Positions 8,030 through 16,997 of a stretch of 64,000 nucleotides of DNA are shown piece by piece. The position numbers were made by a program, and so were the translations under genes. The stretch is taken from NCBI GenBank assembly GCA_022652985.1, contig JALCRY010000004.1, positions 1-64,000 of the forward strand, read 5' to 3'. Within the stretch, counting starts at the first letter, position 1. The number at the start of each line of letters is the position of its first letter. This stretch comes from Eubacteriaceae bacterium. GTDB taxonomy: Bacteria > Bacillota > Clostridia > Peptostreptococcales > Anaerovoracaceae. The notes below the pieces were generated by a model that worked only from the letters and a program-made list of their open reading frames with translations, was not told the origin of the DNA and searched no databases.

Positions 8030-8059
8030 TTGTATTATACCATTTTTTGGGTGTATAAT
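8030..8059 (+). promoter_or_regulatory. Probable promoter of the NlpC/P60 gene, interleaved with the divergent one
   Basis: A perfect TATAAT at 8054-8059 lies 30 bases before the ATG at 8089. The -35 (TTGTAT, 8030-8035, 18-base spacer) is weak. It overlaps a minus-strand TATAAT at 8034-8039 serving the nitroreductase gene, so the two promoters share DNA. Confidence 0.45.
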
Positions 8060-8088
8060 AAAGCGAGCTGGTCCAAAGGGGAGAATTT

Positions 8089-9597
8089 ATGTCATTGAAA
8101 ACATGCAGCCGCAGGAGTTTTTATTCTATAATCATGACTGCAGTAATATTATTTATTGCAGCCGCCGTCTTTATTTTAGTACCGTCAGATGCACATGCCG
8201 CGTCGGGTCCCGTCCCGCAGGTGACTGTGACGTCCGATGCGAAACTTGTGATTTTCTGGACGGCCCCTGCAGATGCAGGATCGAGGACACATTACGTGCT
8301 CAAACGCGTCGACAGCAAAAAGAACGTGACGACTGTCGATATCACCAACGGCAAAACATCCTATACGGAAGATCTTGATTCACTGACCGATAAATACAAT
8401 TACAAATATGCTGTGGCGTATTACAGCGGTTCCGATCTGAGCAGTTTCAGCAGTTACACATATCTCGGATATGTTTACAGACCGCTGGATCTTACGATGA
8501 AGAAATCGGCGCTCACAATAAATGCGGGCAGGAAGCGGACGCTCAGATTGTACACGAGCCCGATAACAACTGTCGACATGCCGTTCTACCAGTATTACTA
8601 CACCGGGAGAGGCTTCTGCGACACTTCGATAAATATGGCGAGCAGGAGAGTGCATCTCTACGGATACTGGAGTTCGTCCAATGAATCTGTGGCTTCGGTT
8701 TCACAGACCGGACAGATAACGGCTGCCGCGCCGGGAAAGACGACCATAACCTTTAAATCTGTATTCGGCAGAAGCGCTTCCGCGGAAGTAACTGTTCCGG
8801 GGACCGATACGATGGAAGGCAGCATTTATATTCTGGAGAAAAACGAGCTGATCAACAAGACGATACTGGGTTCCAAGCTGATGATCAAGGGAACTCAGAA
8901 CAGACTGAACGGAACGGTCAAAGCCAACTACACAATAAACAAGCTGTATTTTGAAATCACAAATTCGCAGGGGCAGGTGACCGATTCATATACGAAGTAT
9001 GTGGGCGCAAAGACATATAATCTTGCCAAAGCTTCGGTTTATGTTCCTTTCAGCAGCGCAGGCAAAGGCCTGCATTACATAAAAATCTATGCGGATTATA
9101 AGTCGGATGTTTTCGGCGCCGGCGCAAGGCAGAAGATATATTCGGAGAAGTTCCGGGTTTACGGAACATCGGCGGAGTATCTGGCTAAAGCGAATCTGAC
9201 GAAGGGCGAGGCGATAGCAAAATGGGGGACTCTGAGGATAGACGACCCGTACAGCCAGTCTGCAAGAGGCACATCCAATTACACCGACTGCAGCTATCTT
9301 ACGCTGTGGGCGGTTAGGCAGGTGCTTGGCAATAACGATTATTCGGAGCAGCCGCGCGCCGATCTGCAGTATAAGTATATTGTCGCTCAGGGCGGTACGC
9401 TGAGCAAGTCGCAGCTCATGCCGGGAGACATGATTTGTTATGTGAACGGTTCGTCGTTTTACTACAAAAAAATCGGGCATATCGAAATCTACCTGGGAAA
9501 TAATCTTACGGTAGGTGCAGGTACGCCGGGATACACCCTGATAGATACATACAAAAAAACGCCGTGCACTAAAATATTGTACGGCAGACCTTATTAG
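8089..9597 (+). CDS. Secreted NlpC/P60-type peptidoglycan hydrolase with Ig-like domains
   Basis: The 502-residue product has a signal peptide (basic start, hydrophobic segment 14-32, cleavage near AHAASG). A fibronectin-like segment follows (about 45-130), then a BIG_2-type bacterial Ig domain (WSSSNESVASVSQTGQITAAAPGKTTITF), a middle beta-rich region without clear match, and a C-terminal NlpC/P60-like domain. In that domain YTDCSYL carries the probable nucleophile Cys401 and KIGHIEIYLG carries His464. The likely role is cleavage of wall peptides outside the cell. The LMPGDMICY strand before the His fits the family. An RBS (AAAGGGGAGA) precedes the start. Its stop overlaps the convergent Nudix gene by four bases. 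Confidence 0.85.
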   Translation: MSLKTCSRRSFYSIIMTAVILFIAAAVFILVPSDAHAASGPVPQVTVTSDAKLVIFWTAPADAGSRTHYVLKRVDSKKNVTTVDITNGKTSYTEDLDSLTDKYNYKYAVAYYSGSDLSSFSSYTYLGYVYRPLDLTMKKSALTINAGRKRTLRLYTSPITTVDMPFYQYYYTGRGFCDTSINMASRRVHLYGYWSSSNESVASVSQTGQITAAAPGKTTITFKSVFGRSASAEVTVPGTDTMEGSIYILEKNELINKTILGSKLMIKGTQNRLNGTVKANYTINKLYFEITNSQGQVTDSYTKYVGAKTYNLAKASVYVPFSSAGKGLHYIKIYADYKSDVFGAGARQKIYSEKFRVYGTSAEYLAKANLTKGEAIAKWGTLRIDDPYSQSARGTSNYTDCSYLTLWAVRQVLGNNDYSEQPRADLQYKYIVAQGGTLSKSQLMPGDMICYVNGSSFYYKKIGHIEIYLGNNLTVGAGTPGYTLIDTYKKTPCTKILYGRPY

Positions 9598-10106
9598 CAG
9601 GAAGTCATATCTTCGATTTTCGCTATTACATCAAACATTTCGGGATAGTAGAAGATCATTTCTTCTTTGATCATTTTTCTCAGCTGATCGGGAGTCAGCC
9701 ATCTGACTTCCGCGACTTCGTCGGGCGCAAGTTTGAATTTGCGTTTCTGAGTATTGTTTCTGACGAGGAACAGATCCCATATCATATGTTCACCGGCAGC
9801 TCTGACGATTCGTTTGATCAGGATGAGCTGTTCGGGCGTGACATCTACACCGAGTTCTTCTTTGACTTCTCTGATGCACGCTTCTTCGCCGCCTTCGCCG
9901 GACTGGACATGTCCTGTGGTCAGCGTCCAGTATCCCGGATAGATCAGACAGCTGAAACTTCTTCTCTGTACGAGTATGCGTCCGTTGTCGTCAACGAGCC
10001 AGGCTTCTACCATTCTGATGTATTCTCCGTCGCTGAGATTCGCGTCTTTTGGAATGCGGTGTCTTACGATCACGCCGTTTTCATTATATATATCTCTGAA
10101 TTCCAT
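9594..10106 (-). CDS. Nudix hydrolase
   Basis: The 170-residue product carries a perfect Nudix box: G65-x5-E71-x7-R79-E80-V-K-E83-E84-L-G86-V (GHVQSGEGGEEACIREVKEELGV region). Nudix enzymes hydrolyse nucleoside diphosphates linked to another moiety. The opening RDIYNENGVIVRHRIPKD and the length recall the isopentenyl-diphosphate isomerase-like or YfcD-like subgroup, so a substrate other than NTP is possible. The start follows GGAGAGGCCT on the minus strand. It converges on the NlpC/P60 gene and shares four terminal bases with it; no terminator separates them. Confidence 0.88.
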   Translation of the reverse strand: MEFRDIYNENGVIVRHRIPKDANLSDGEYIRMVEAWLVDDNGRILVQRRSFSCLIYPGYWTLTTGHVQSGEGGEEACIREVKEELGVDVTPEQLILIKRIVRAAGEHMIWDLFLVRNNTQKRKFKLAPDEVAEVRWLTPDQLRKMIKEEMIFYYPEMFDVIAKIEDMTSC

Positions 10107-10163
10107 AGGCCTCTCCTTGAAAAATATTATACAATATTTAATTCAAAAAATACATAATAATAC

Positions 10164-10192
10164 TTTTCAATCTGCTTTAAATGTGCTATTAT
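10164..10192 (+). promoter_or_regulatory. Promoter of tRNA-Pro with extended -10
   Basis: TTTTCA (10164-10169), a 17-base spacer and TGC-TATTAT (10184-10192) form an extended -10 promoter. The tRNA begins 16 bases after the -10. Confidence 0.65.
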
Positions 10193-10208
10193 AGCTAAGT
10201 TGAGTTTT

Positions 10209-10284
10209 CGGGGTGTAGCGCAGTTGGTAGCGCGCTGCGTTCGGGACGCAGAGGCCCGGAGTTCAAGTCTCCGCACTCCGACCA
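10209..10284 (+). tRNA. tRNA-Pro (anticodon CGG)
   Basis: Acceptor arms CGGGGTG (10209-10215) and CACTCCG (10274-10280) pair with one G-T. The discriminator A is at 10281 and an encoded CCA at 10282-10284. Anticodon stem CTGCG/CGCAG encloses TTCGGGA with CGG at 10242-10244, reading CCG. The first C-G pair and GGGTGTAGCGCAG D-side are typical of bacterial tRNA-Pro. Confidence 0.96.
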
Positions 10285-10296
10285 GACTTACAGGAC

Positions 10297-10336
10297 CGTC
10301 TCACTGGTGATTTTATTCTCAGTGAGACGATTTTTT
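10297..10336 (+). terminator. Terminator after tRNA-Pro
   Basis: A 10-bp perfect stem CGTCTCACTG (10297-10306) / CAGTGAGACG (10320-10329) is followed by ATTTTTT. Confidence 0.9.
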
Positions 10337-10391
10337 CATATATACTGTATTATTTACCCCGGACAGGCCGGTAAACGGTAGAACTGTGATT

Positions 10392-10457
10392 TTGAACAAT
10401 ATAATTGGGTATAATAGTTTTATATTTATTGAACAATTCAGTGTTTTATGCTAAACT
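10392..10457 (+). promoter_or_regulatory. Leader of pyruvate carboxylase with candidate promoter
   Basis: TTGAAC (10429-10434) and TAAACT (10452-10457) are spaced by 17 bases and form the best candidate. A second TTGAAC (10392) and an isolated TATAAT (10410-10415) are not properly spaced with each other. The gene start with GGAGG follows at 10494. Confidence 0.35.
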
Positions 10458-10493
10458 GAGAAAAGTCATTATTTACTGGAGGAAAAAAATAAA

Positions 10494-13400
10494 ATGAGTG
10501 AAATCAAAAAGTTCAAGAGGGTCCTTATAGCAAACCGCGGTGAAATCGCGATCAGGATCATCAGAGCCTGCAAAGAGCTCGGCATAACGAGCGTTGCAAT
10601 CTATTCGGAAGAGGATAAACATTCTCTTTTCAGACTGAAGGCCGATGAGGCATATCTCATCGGAAAAGGCAAATCGCCTGTCGAAGCTTATCTTGCTATC
10701 GATGACATCATTCAGATGGCAAAGGACAAGGAAGTTGATGCTATCCATCCGGGTTACGGATTCCTGGCCGAGAACGAAGAGTTCGCCAAGGCCTGCGAAA
10801 GAGAAGGTATCGAATTCATAGGTCCTACGGCCTACATGATGTCTCGTCTCGGAGATAAGATCCAGTCGAAAATCGTTGCCAAAGAGGCAAACGTACAGGC
10901 TATTCCGGGAGTGGAAGAAGCCATCAAATCGGATGAGGAAGCGAAAGAATTCGCTAATTCATGCGGTTATCCTGTTATGCTCAAAGCGGCTGCCGGCGGC
11001 GGCGGCAGAGGCATGCGTATCGTCAATAAAGAGGAAGACCTTATTGACGAATTCCACAGAGCAAAGAGCGAAGCGAAGAAAGCCTTCGGCATCGATGATA
11101 TCTTCATTGAGAAGTATATCGCAGATCCAAAGCATATCGAAGTACAGATACTCGGAGACAAATACGGAAACCTCGTTCATCTTTATGAAAGAGACTGCTC
11201 TGTACAGAGAAGATATCAGAAGGTCATCGAATTCTCGCCGGCTATATGCCTGAATGACGAGCAGAGAAAATCACTCTGTGATGACGCTCTGAAAATCGCC
11301 AGAACTGTAGGTTACAGAAGCGCCGGTACAGTAGAGTTCCTGTTTGACGAGGATCTCAACCATTACTTCATCGAGATGAACCCTCGTATACAGGTGGAGC
11401 ACACAGTATCAGAACTCGTTACGGGTATTGATATCGTACAGGCTCAGATCCTTATAGCAGAAGGTTATCCGCTGGATTCACCGGTCATCAACATACCTGA
11501 TCAGGAATCTGTAAAGCAGCACGGAGCTGCGATCCAGTGCCGTATCACGACAGAGGATCCGCTTAATGACTTCATGCCTGATACAGGTGAAATCATTCAT
11601 TATACGGATGCCTGCGGTTTCGGCATCAGACTGGACGGAAACGGATTCCCGGGAGCTGTTATCAGTCCTTATTATGACAGCCTTCTTGTTAAGGTGACAT
11701 CATTCGGCAGAGGCTTTGAAGATGCGAGAAGAAAATCTCTCAGAGCTTTGAAGGAAACTGACATCAGCGGAGTAAAAACAAACAAAGAATTCCTTATTAA
11801 CGTTATTCAGAACGATACGTTTAAAAAGGGAATGTGTAATACAGGATTTATCGCTGCGAATCCGCAGCTGCTCGAAGTTGCTCCTGAAGTAAACACAGAG
11901 TATAAGGTCATCGGATTCCTCGGAGATAAATATATCAATGAAACAAAAGGCATCAAGCCTAAATTTGAGCATCCTGTTTATCCGAGATATACGAAGGCTC
12001 AGGTTGCTCAGCAGGACGGACTTAAGTTCCTGCTCGACAAGGAAGGCCCTGAGGCGGTTTCCAAGTACGTTCTGGATCAGAAGAGACTGATGATCACAGA
12101 TACTACGATGAGAGACGCTCAGCAGTCGCTTCTTGCTACGCGTGTAAGAAGCGTGGATATGTATAAGGTAGCTCCTGCTGCCGCTGTACTGGAAAAAGAT
12201 CTGTTCTCATTTGAAATGTGGGGCGGAGCTACATTTGATACAGCCTACAGGTTCCTCAGAGAATCGCCGTGGGAGAGACTTCATAAACTCAGAGAAATGA
12301 TCCCTAACGTTCCGTTCCAGATGCTGATCAGAGGAGCGAACGCAGTTGGATATAAAAACTATCCGGATAATGTCATCAGAGAATTTGTCAGGACTTCTGC
12401 GGAAGCCGGCATAGATGTATTCAGGATCTTCGATTCACTGAACTGGATCGAGGGCATGAGCGTAGCTCTTGATGAAACACTGAAGCAGGGCAAGATCGCT
12501 GAACCGTGCATCTGCTATACAGGCGATATTCTGGACAACACAAAGACAAAGTATACGCTTGACTACTATGTGAAGATGGCGAAAGAGCTCGAAAACAGAG
12601 GCGCTCATATACTCGGCATCAAAGATATGTCAGGTCTTCTCAAGCCTATGGCGGCGAAGATGCTTATCGAAGCTCTCAAGGATGAGCTCAAGATACCTGT
12701 ACATCTCCATACTCACGATACGAGCGGCAACGGTGTGGCAACACTGTTCATGGCTGCCCAGGCGGGAGTCGATGTAGTTGATGCGGCTATTTCAAGCATG
12801 TCGGGACTTACGAGCCAGCCTAACCTGAACTCTCTTGTTGCTGCTCTGCAGCGTACTGACAGAGACACGGGCATGGATCTTGACGAACTGCAGAAGATAG
12901 CTGATTACTGGGCTGCGGTACGTCCTGTATATAAGAACTTTGAGTCCGGACTCCAGGCGAGCTCGGCTGAGATATACAAATATGAACTTCCGGGCGGACA
13001 GTATTCAAATCTGAAGCCTCAGGTTGACAGCTTCGGTATCGGCGACAAGTTCCAGGAAGTCAAGGATATGTATATTGAAGTGAATAAGATGTTCGGAGAT
13101 ATCGTCAAGGTGACACCGTCCTCCAAGACAGTAGGAGATATGGCTATCTTTATGGTACAGAACGGCTATACACCGGAAAATATATATGAGAAAGCGCAGG
13201 GCGTTGATTTCCCTGACTCGGTAGTATCTTTCTTTGAAGGAATGATGGGACAGCCTATGGGCGGTTTCAATGCAAAGCTGCAGAAGCTTGTACTCAAGGA
13301 CAAGACACCGATCACATGCAGACCGGGAGAACTTCTTCCGCCTGCTGACTTCGACGGCATCAGGAAACTGCTCAGAGAAGAGTATGATCTCGAAGGAACA

Positions 13401-13964
13401 GACGAGCAGGTGATCAGTTATGCAATGTATGACAAGGTTTATACTGATTACCATAAAAATCTGAAAGTAAGCGGAGATTTCAGACGTATGGGAAGCGATA
13501 TTTTCTTCCACGGACTGAGTCTCGGTGAATCCTGCAAGGTTGAGATCGCTGACGGCAAGACAATGTATATCGAGCTGATCAGTGTGAGCGAACCTAATGA
13601 GATGGGACAGAGAGACTGCATGTTCAATGTTGACGGACATAAGAATGTCGTGCATATCATTGATAAATCTGCAGGCAAGCAGACTGTTGATTCTGTAGAG
13701 TATGCTTCTGAGGACGATCCTGGACAGGTCGGAGCGAACATTTCCGGCAATGTGCTGAAACTGCTCGTGAAGCAGGGCGACATGATCGTAGAGCAGCAGC
13801 CTATAGCAATCATGGAAGCTATGAAGATGGAGACTAAGGTCCTGGCTCCTATAAGCGGAAAGCTCAAGGAGTTCAAGGTCAAGGAAGGACAGCAGGTTGA
13901 TTCAAATCAACTGATCGCTGTCATCCAGCCGGCTGAAGTCAAGAAAGAAGAACATCTCATATAA
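10494..13964 (+). CDS. pyc: Pyruvate carboxylase
   Basis: The 1156-residue single-chain enzyme carboxylates pyruvate to oxaloacetate with ATP and bicarbonate, feeding anaplerosis and aspartate/pyrimidine synthesis. Domains in order: biotin carboxylase (NRGEIAIRI at the start, Gly-rich ATP-grasp loop AAAGGGGRGM about 165-174, EMNPRIQVEHTVSE), a central linker, the carboxyltransferase TIM barrel beginning near residue 535 (TDTTMRDAQQS, later LHTHDTSGNG), the PYC/OADA region, and a C-terminal biotinyl domain. There EAMKMET places the biotin-bearing Lys at 1111. This is close to the usual ~1150 length. TACTGGAGG gives the RBS. It stands alone between a tRNA unit and the pyr operon. Confidence 0.97.
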   Translation: MSEIKKFKRVLIANRGEIAIRIIRACKELGITSVAIYSEEDKHSLFRLKADEAYLIGKGKSPVEAYLAIDDIIQMAKDKEVDAIHPGYGFLAENEEFAKACEREGIEFIGPTAYMMSRLGDKIQSKIVAKEANVQAIPGVEEAIKSDEEAKEFANSCGYPVMLKAAAGGGGRGMRIVNKEEDLIDEFHRAKSEAKKAFGIDDIFIEKYIADPKHIEVQILGDKYGNLVHLYERDCSVQRRYQKVIEFSPAICLNDEQRKSLCDDALKIARTVGYRSAGTVEFLFDEDLNHYFIEMNPRIQVEHTVSELVTGIDIVQAQILIAEGYPLDSPVINIPDQESVKQHGAAIQCRITTEDPLNDFMPDTGEIIHYTDACGFGIRLDGNGFPGAVISPYYDSLLVKVTSFGRGFEDARRKSLRALKETDISGVKTNKEFLINVIQNDTFKKGMCNTGFIAANPQLLEVAPEVNTEYKVIGFLGDKYINETKGIKPKFEHPVYPRYTKAQVAQQDGLKFLLDKEGPEAVSKYVLDQKRLMITDTTMRDAQQSLLATRVRSVDMYKVAPAAAVLEKDLFSFEMWGGATFDTAYRFLRESPWERLHKLREMIPNVPFQMLIRGANAVGYKNYPDNVIREFVRTSAEAGIDVFRIFDSLNWIEGMSVALDETLKQGKIAEPCICYTGDILDNTKTKYTLDYYVKMAKELENRGAHILGIKDMSGLLKPMAAKMLIEALKDELKIPVHLHTHDTSGNGVATLFMAAQAGVDVVDAAISSMSGLTSQPNLNSLVAALQRTDRDTGMDLDELQKIADYWAAVRPVYKNFESGLQASSAEIYKYELPGGQYSNLKPQVDSFGIGDKFQEVKDMYIEVNKMFGDIVKVTPSSKTVGDMAIFMVQNGYTPENIYEKAQGVDFPDSVVSFFEGMMGQPMGGFNAKLQKLVLKDKTPITCRPGELLPPADFDGIRKLLREEYDLEGTDEQVISYAMYDKVYTDYHKNLKVSGDFRRMGSDIFFHGLSLGESCKVEIADGKTMYIELISVSEPNEMGQRDCMFNVDGHKNVVHIIDKSAGKQTVDSVEYASEDDPGQVGANISGNVLKLLVKQGDMIVEQQPIAIMEAMKMETKVLAPISGKLKEFKVKEGQQVDSNQLIAVIQPAEVKKEEHLI

Positions 13965-13980
13965 TGAGTAAAAACATAAG

Positions 13981-14008
13981 CGCCGGGCTTGATTAAGCCC
14001 GGCGTTTG
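13981..14008 (+). terminator. Terminator after pyc
   Basis: A 10-bp stem CGCCGGGCTT (13981-13990) / AAGCCCGGCG (13995-14004) has a GATT loop. The T run is only three bases, so readthrough into the pyr operon is possible. Confidence 0.65.
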
Positions 14009-14057
14009 TAGTAACATAATATAGATTTAGAGTGAATTGAAACGAAGGAGGAAGCTG

Positions 14058-15374
14058 ATGAAGACACTCATAACCGGCGGCAATGTTCTCATGAAAAACG
14101 GGTTCGTAAGATCAGATATGGTGATCGCCGACGGAAAGGTTTTTGCATTGGCACCTGAATTCAGTGATAATGAAGCAGACAGAGTTATCCGTTGTGATAA
14201 CTCTTTTATTATACCTGCATTCGCCGATGTGCATGTCCATCTCCGTGAACCGGGATTTGAATATAAGGAAACTATTCGTACGGGAACTATGGCTGCGGCA
14301 AGAGGCGGATATTCTGCAGTATGCAGCATGCCTAATCTGAAGCCGGCGCCGTCATCGCCGGAAGCGCTGAAAGCTGAACTGGAGGCAATAAAAAAAGATG
14401 CCGTCATTAAGGTATATCCTTATGGAACTATCACGAGAGATCAGTCCGGAACGGGTGAGCTTTCGGATATGGCAGGACTGGCGGCTCAGACAGTTGCCTT
14501 CACTGATGACGGAAAAGGAATACAGAAGACAGAACTTATGTCGCAGGCGATGAGGAAAGCGAAAGAGCTTGATAAAATCATTGTTGCTCACTGCGAGGAT
14601 GAGTCATGGCTTCCTGAAGGGGGATGCGTGCATGACGGGCAATTTGCGCGCAGGTACGGCTTTGCCGGCATCCCGTCTGAAAGTGAATGGTGTCAGGCTG
14701 AGCGTGACCTGGATCTGGAAAGGATTATCAGCGGGAAGTATCACATCTGCCATGTTTCGACGAAAGAAACGGTCGAGCTGGTGCGCAGGGCCAAAGAAGA
14801 CGGAGTGGACGTGACTTGTGAAACAGCGCCGCATTACCTCGTGCTCTGCGAAGATGACATCATCGATGACGGGAGATTCAAAATGAATCCGCCGGTGCGT
14901 TCTGCTGAAGACAGAGAAGCCCTGATAGAAGGCATTATCGACGGTACTGTTGATATGATAGCCACAGATCACGCGCCTCATGCTGCAGAAGAAAAGAGCC
15001 GGGGACTGCAGGGAAGCGCCTTTGGCATTGTCGGACTGGAAACTGCTTTTCCTGTACTCTTCACTCAGCTGGTGCTGGGAGGAAGGATCTCTCTGGAAAA
15101 GCTGATAAAGCTTATGTCCGTTGCGCCGCGGAGACGGTTCGGCCTTGATGACGGCGGCGAAAACAGCATTACTGCCAAAGGCTATATCTGCGCAGGGCAG
15201 ACAGCTGATATCGCAGTTCTGGATATTGAGGATGAATACTGCATCGATCCGGCTGATTTCGCCTCGATGGGCAAGAGTACTCCGTTTGCCGGAATGAAAG
15301 TAAGAGGCAGGGTACTCGCGACATTTGCGGATGGAAAAGAAGTATACAATTATAAAGGAACAGACAATGAATGA
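14058..15374 (+). CDS. pyrC: Dihydroorotase
   Basis: The 438-residue enzyme cyclises carbamoyl-aspartate to dihydroorotate, the third step of pyrimidine synthesis. The zinc motif ADVHVHLREPG (His59, His61) is present. Also visible are GFEYKETIRTGT, SMPNLKP, HCEDESW, CHVSTKE and TDHAPHAAEEK (Asp304, the catalytic Asp), all in family order. This is the class I (type II) dihydroorotase of Gram-positive bacteria. The start at 14058 follows AAGGAGG; an in-frame TTG at 14037 has none. It is the first gene of pyrC-K-D-F-E-B-I and overlaps pyrK by eight bases. Confidence 0.95.
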   Translation: MKTLITGGNVLMKNGFVRSDMVIADGKVFALAPEFSDNEADRVIRCDNSFIIPAFADVHVHLREPGFEYKETIRTGTMAAARGGYSAVCSMPNLKPAPSSPEALKAELEAIKKDAVIKVYPYGTITRDQSGTGELSDMAGLAAQTVAFTDDGKGIQKTELMSQAMRKAKELDKIIVAHCEDESWLPEGGCVHDGQFARRYGFAGIPSESEWCQAERDLDLERIISGKYHICHVSTKETVELVRRAKEDGVDVTCETAPHYLVLCEDDIIDDGRFKMNPPVRSAEDREALIEGIIDGTVDMIATDHAPHAAEEKSRGLQGSAFGIVGLETAFPVLFTQLVLGGRISLEKLIKLMSVAPRRRFGLDDGGENSITAKGYICAGQTADIAVLDIEDEYCIDPADFASMGKSTPFAGMKVRGRVLATFADGKEVYNYKGTDNE

Positions 15375-16095
15375 TTCTATTCTAAGAATAAACAGGAACG
15401 ATGAATTATGCGCCGGTGTCTATGAAATGGCTGTTGCTGCCGGAGATAACACATTCAGTGCAGTACCGGGACAGTTTGCCGAGATCAGGCTCAGCGGCTT
15501 TTTCCTGAGGCGTCCGATCTCTGTCGCAGATGTCAGTGATAAGGAGATGATTTTCGTCTATAAAGTAATAGGCGGCGGAACGGACGCGATGTCGAGTATG
15601 AAAGCCGGTGACAGTATAGAAGTAATGGCTCCGCTGGGAAACGGTTATGATATCGCGAAAGCGGACGACAGGCCTTATGTGGTCGGCGGCGGACTGGGAG
15701 TGCCTCCGATGTATTTTCTCACCAGGAAACTTATCGAGTCCGGTCGTAAGCCGGCTGTGATCCTCGGATACAACACCCGCGGCGAGATGTTCTACAGCGA
15801 CAGATTCGCAAAACTCGGGGCTGATGTCTGCATTACTACAGCAGACGGAAGCTGCGGACAAAAAGGATTTGTGACGGATGCGGTCCCCCCGGACAGGCCG
15901 TATGTATTTGCCTGCGGTCCGGAACCTATGCTGAAAGCAGTTTATGATGTTTCAGCGGACGGACAGTTCAGCTTTGAAGCGCGCATGGGCTGCGGTTTCG
16001 GCGCGTGCATGGGCTGCAGCCGCAGAATGAAAAGCGGGTATAAACGGATCTGCAAAGAAGGTCCGATTTTCGACAGGGAGGATATATTATGGTAG
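15367..16095 (+). CDS. pyrK: Dihydroorotate dehydrogenase electron-transfer subunit
   Basis: The 242-residue iron-sulfur flavoprotein passes electrons between PyrD and NAD. An N-terminal FAD domain (QFAEIRLSGFFLRRPISVAD with the RRPIS FAD motif) and an NAD part (YVVGGGLGVPPMYFL) precede the C-terminal [2Fe-2S] site with Cys209, Cys214, Cys217 and Cys229 (C-x4-C-x2-C-x11-C). Its start lies inside the pyrC end and its stop inside the pyrD start, so the three are coupled. The presence of PyrK shows that PyrD is the NAD-dependent 1B type. Confidence 0.94.
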   Translation: MNDSILRINRNDELCAGVYEMAVAAGDNTFSAVPGQFAEIRLSGFFLRRPISVADVSDKEMIFVYKVIGGGTDAMSSMKAGDSIEVMAPLGNGYDIAKADDRPYVVGGGLGVPPMYFLTRKLIESGRKPAVILGYNTRGEMFYSDRFAKLGADVCITTADGSCGQKGFVTDAVPPDRPYVFACGPEPMLKAVYDVSADGQFSFEARMGCGFGACMGCSRRMKSGYKRICKEGPIFDREDILW

Positions 16096-16997
16096 ATCTT
16101 AGAGTAGATCTGAGCGGAATGATCCTTGATAATCCGGTAATTCCTGCCAGCGGGACTTTCGGCTACGGAAAAGAATTCGCCGAGCTGTATGATATCAATA
16201 TTCTCGGTTCGATTTCATTCAAGGGAACTACCGTCGAGGAAAGATACGGCAATGAGCTCCCGCGGATCGCGGAATGTGATGCGGGAATGATCAATTCTGT
16301 CGGTCTGCAGAATCCGGGGCTTGCTTCAGTATGCCGCAGGGAACTGCCGGAGCTGGCCAAGATATATAAAAAGAAAGTCATTGCGAATATCTGCGGTTCG
16401 AGCATAGATGATTATATCGCCTGTGCCGCGGCCATGGACGGACAGGACACGGTCGGCATAATCGAAGTAAATATTAGCTGTCCGAATGTCCGCTGCGGCG
16501 GCATGTCTTTCGGGGTGGAGCCGCAGACGGCGGAGGAACTGACGAGAGCGGTTAAGACGGTGACGTCAAAGCCTGTGTATATGAAACTCAGTCCGAATGT
16601 CACGGACATTACGGAAATAGCGAAAGCGTGCGAAAGCGGCGGTGCTGATGGCATAAGTCTGATAAATACGCTGCTCGGAATGAGAATAGATATCAAAACG
16701 AGAAAGCCTGTGATAGCCAATAAGGTCGGAGGTTTTTCCGGACCGGCGATTTTCCCGGTCGCTCTGAGGATGGTCTGGGAAACAGCACATGCGGTCGATA
16801 TCCCTGTCATGGGCATGGGCGGTGTCGACAGCGCGGACAAGGTGATCGAAATGATAATGGCAGGAGCTTCCGCAGTTCAGGTGGGCGCTGCCAATCTGAC
16901 TGATCCGTTTATATGCAAAAAAATAATCGAAGAGCTTCCAGCGAGAATGGAATCGCTCAATATTAATAATTTTGATGAAATCAGGGGGTGCGCATAA
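16089..16997 (+). CDS. pyrD: Dihydroorotate dehydrogenase catalytic subunit (class 1B)
   Basis: The 302-residue FMN enzyme oxidises dihydroorotate to orotate. The opening LSGMILDNPVIPASGTFGYG, FKGTTVEERYGN, the catalytic Cys131 in EVNISCPNVRCGG, and the FMN phosphate region MGMGGVDSADKVIEMIMAGASAVQVG are all those of PyrDB. The catalytic Cys rather than Ser marks class 1. It overlaps pyrK by seven bases and its TAA shares one base with the pyrF ATG. The complex with PyrK would be cytoplasmic and reduce NAD. Confidence 0.95.
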   Translation: MVDLRVDLSGMILDNPVIPASGTFGYGKEFAELYDINILGSISFKGTTVEERYGNELPRIAECDAGMINSVGLQNPGLASVCRRELPELAKIYKKKVIANICGSSIDDYIACAAAMDGQDTVGIIEVNISCPNVRCGGMSFGVEPQTAEELTRAVKTVTSKPVYMKLSPNVTDITEIAKACESGGADGISLINTLLGMRIDIKTRKPVIANKVGGFSGPAIFPVALRMVWETAHAVDIPVMGMGGVDSADKVIEMIMAGASAVQVGAANLTDPFICKKIIEELPARMESLNINNFDEIRGCA

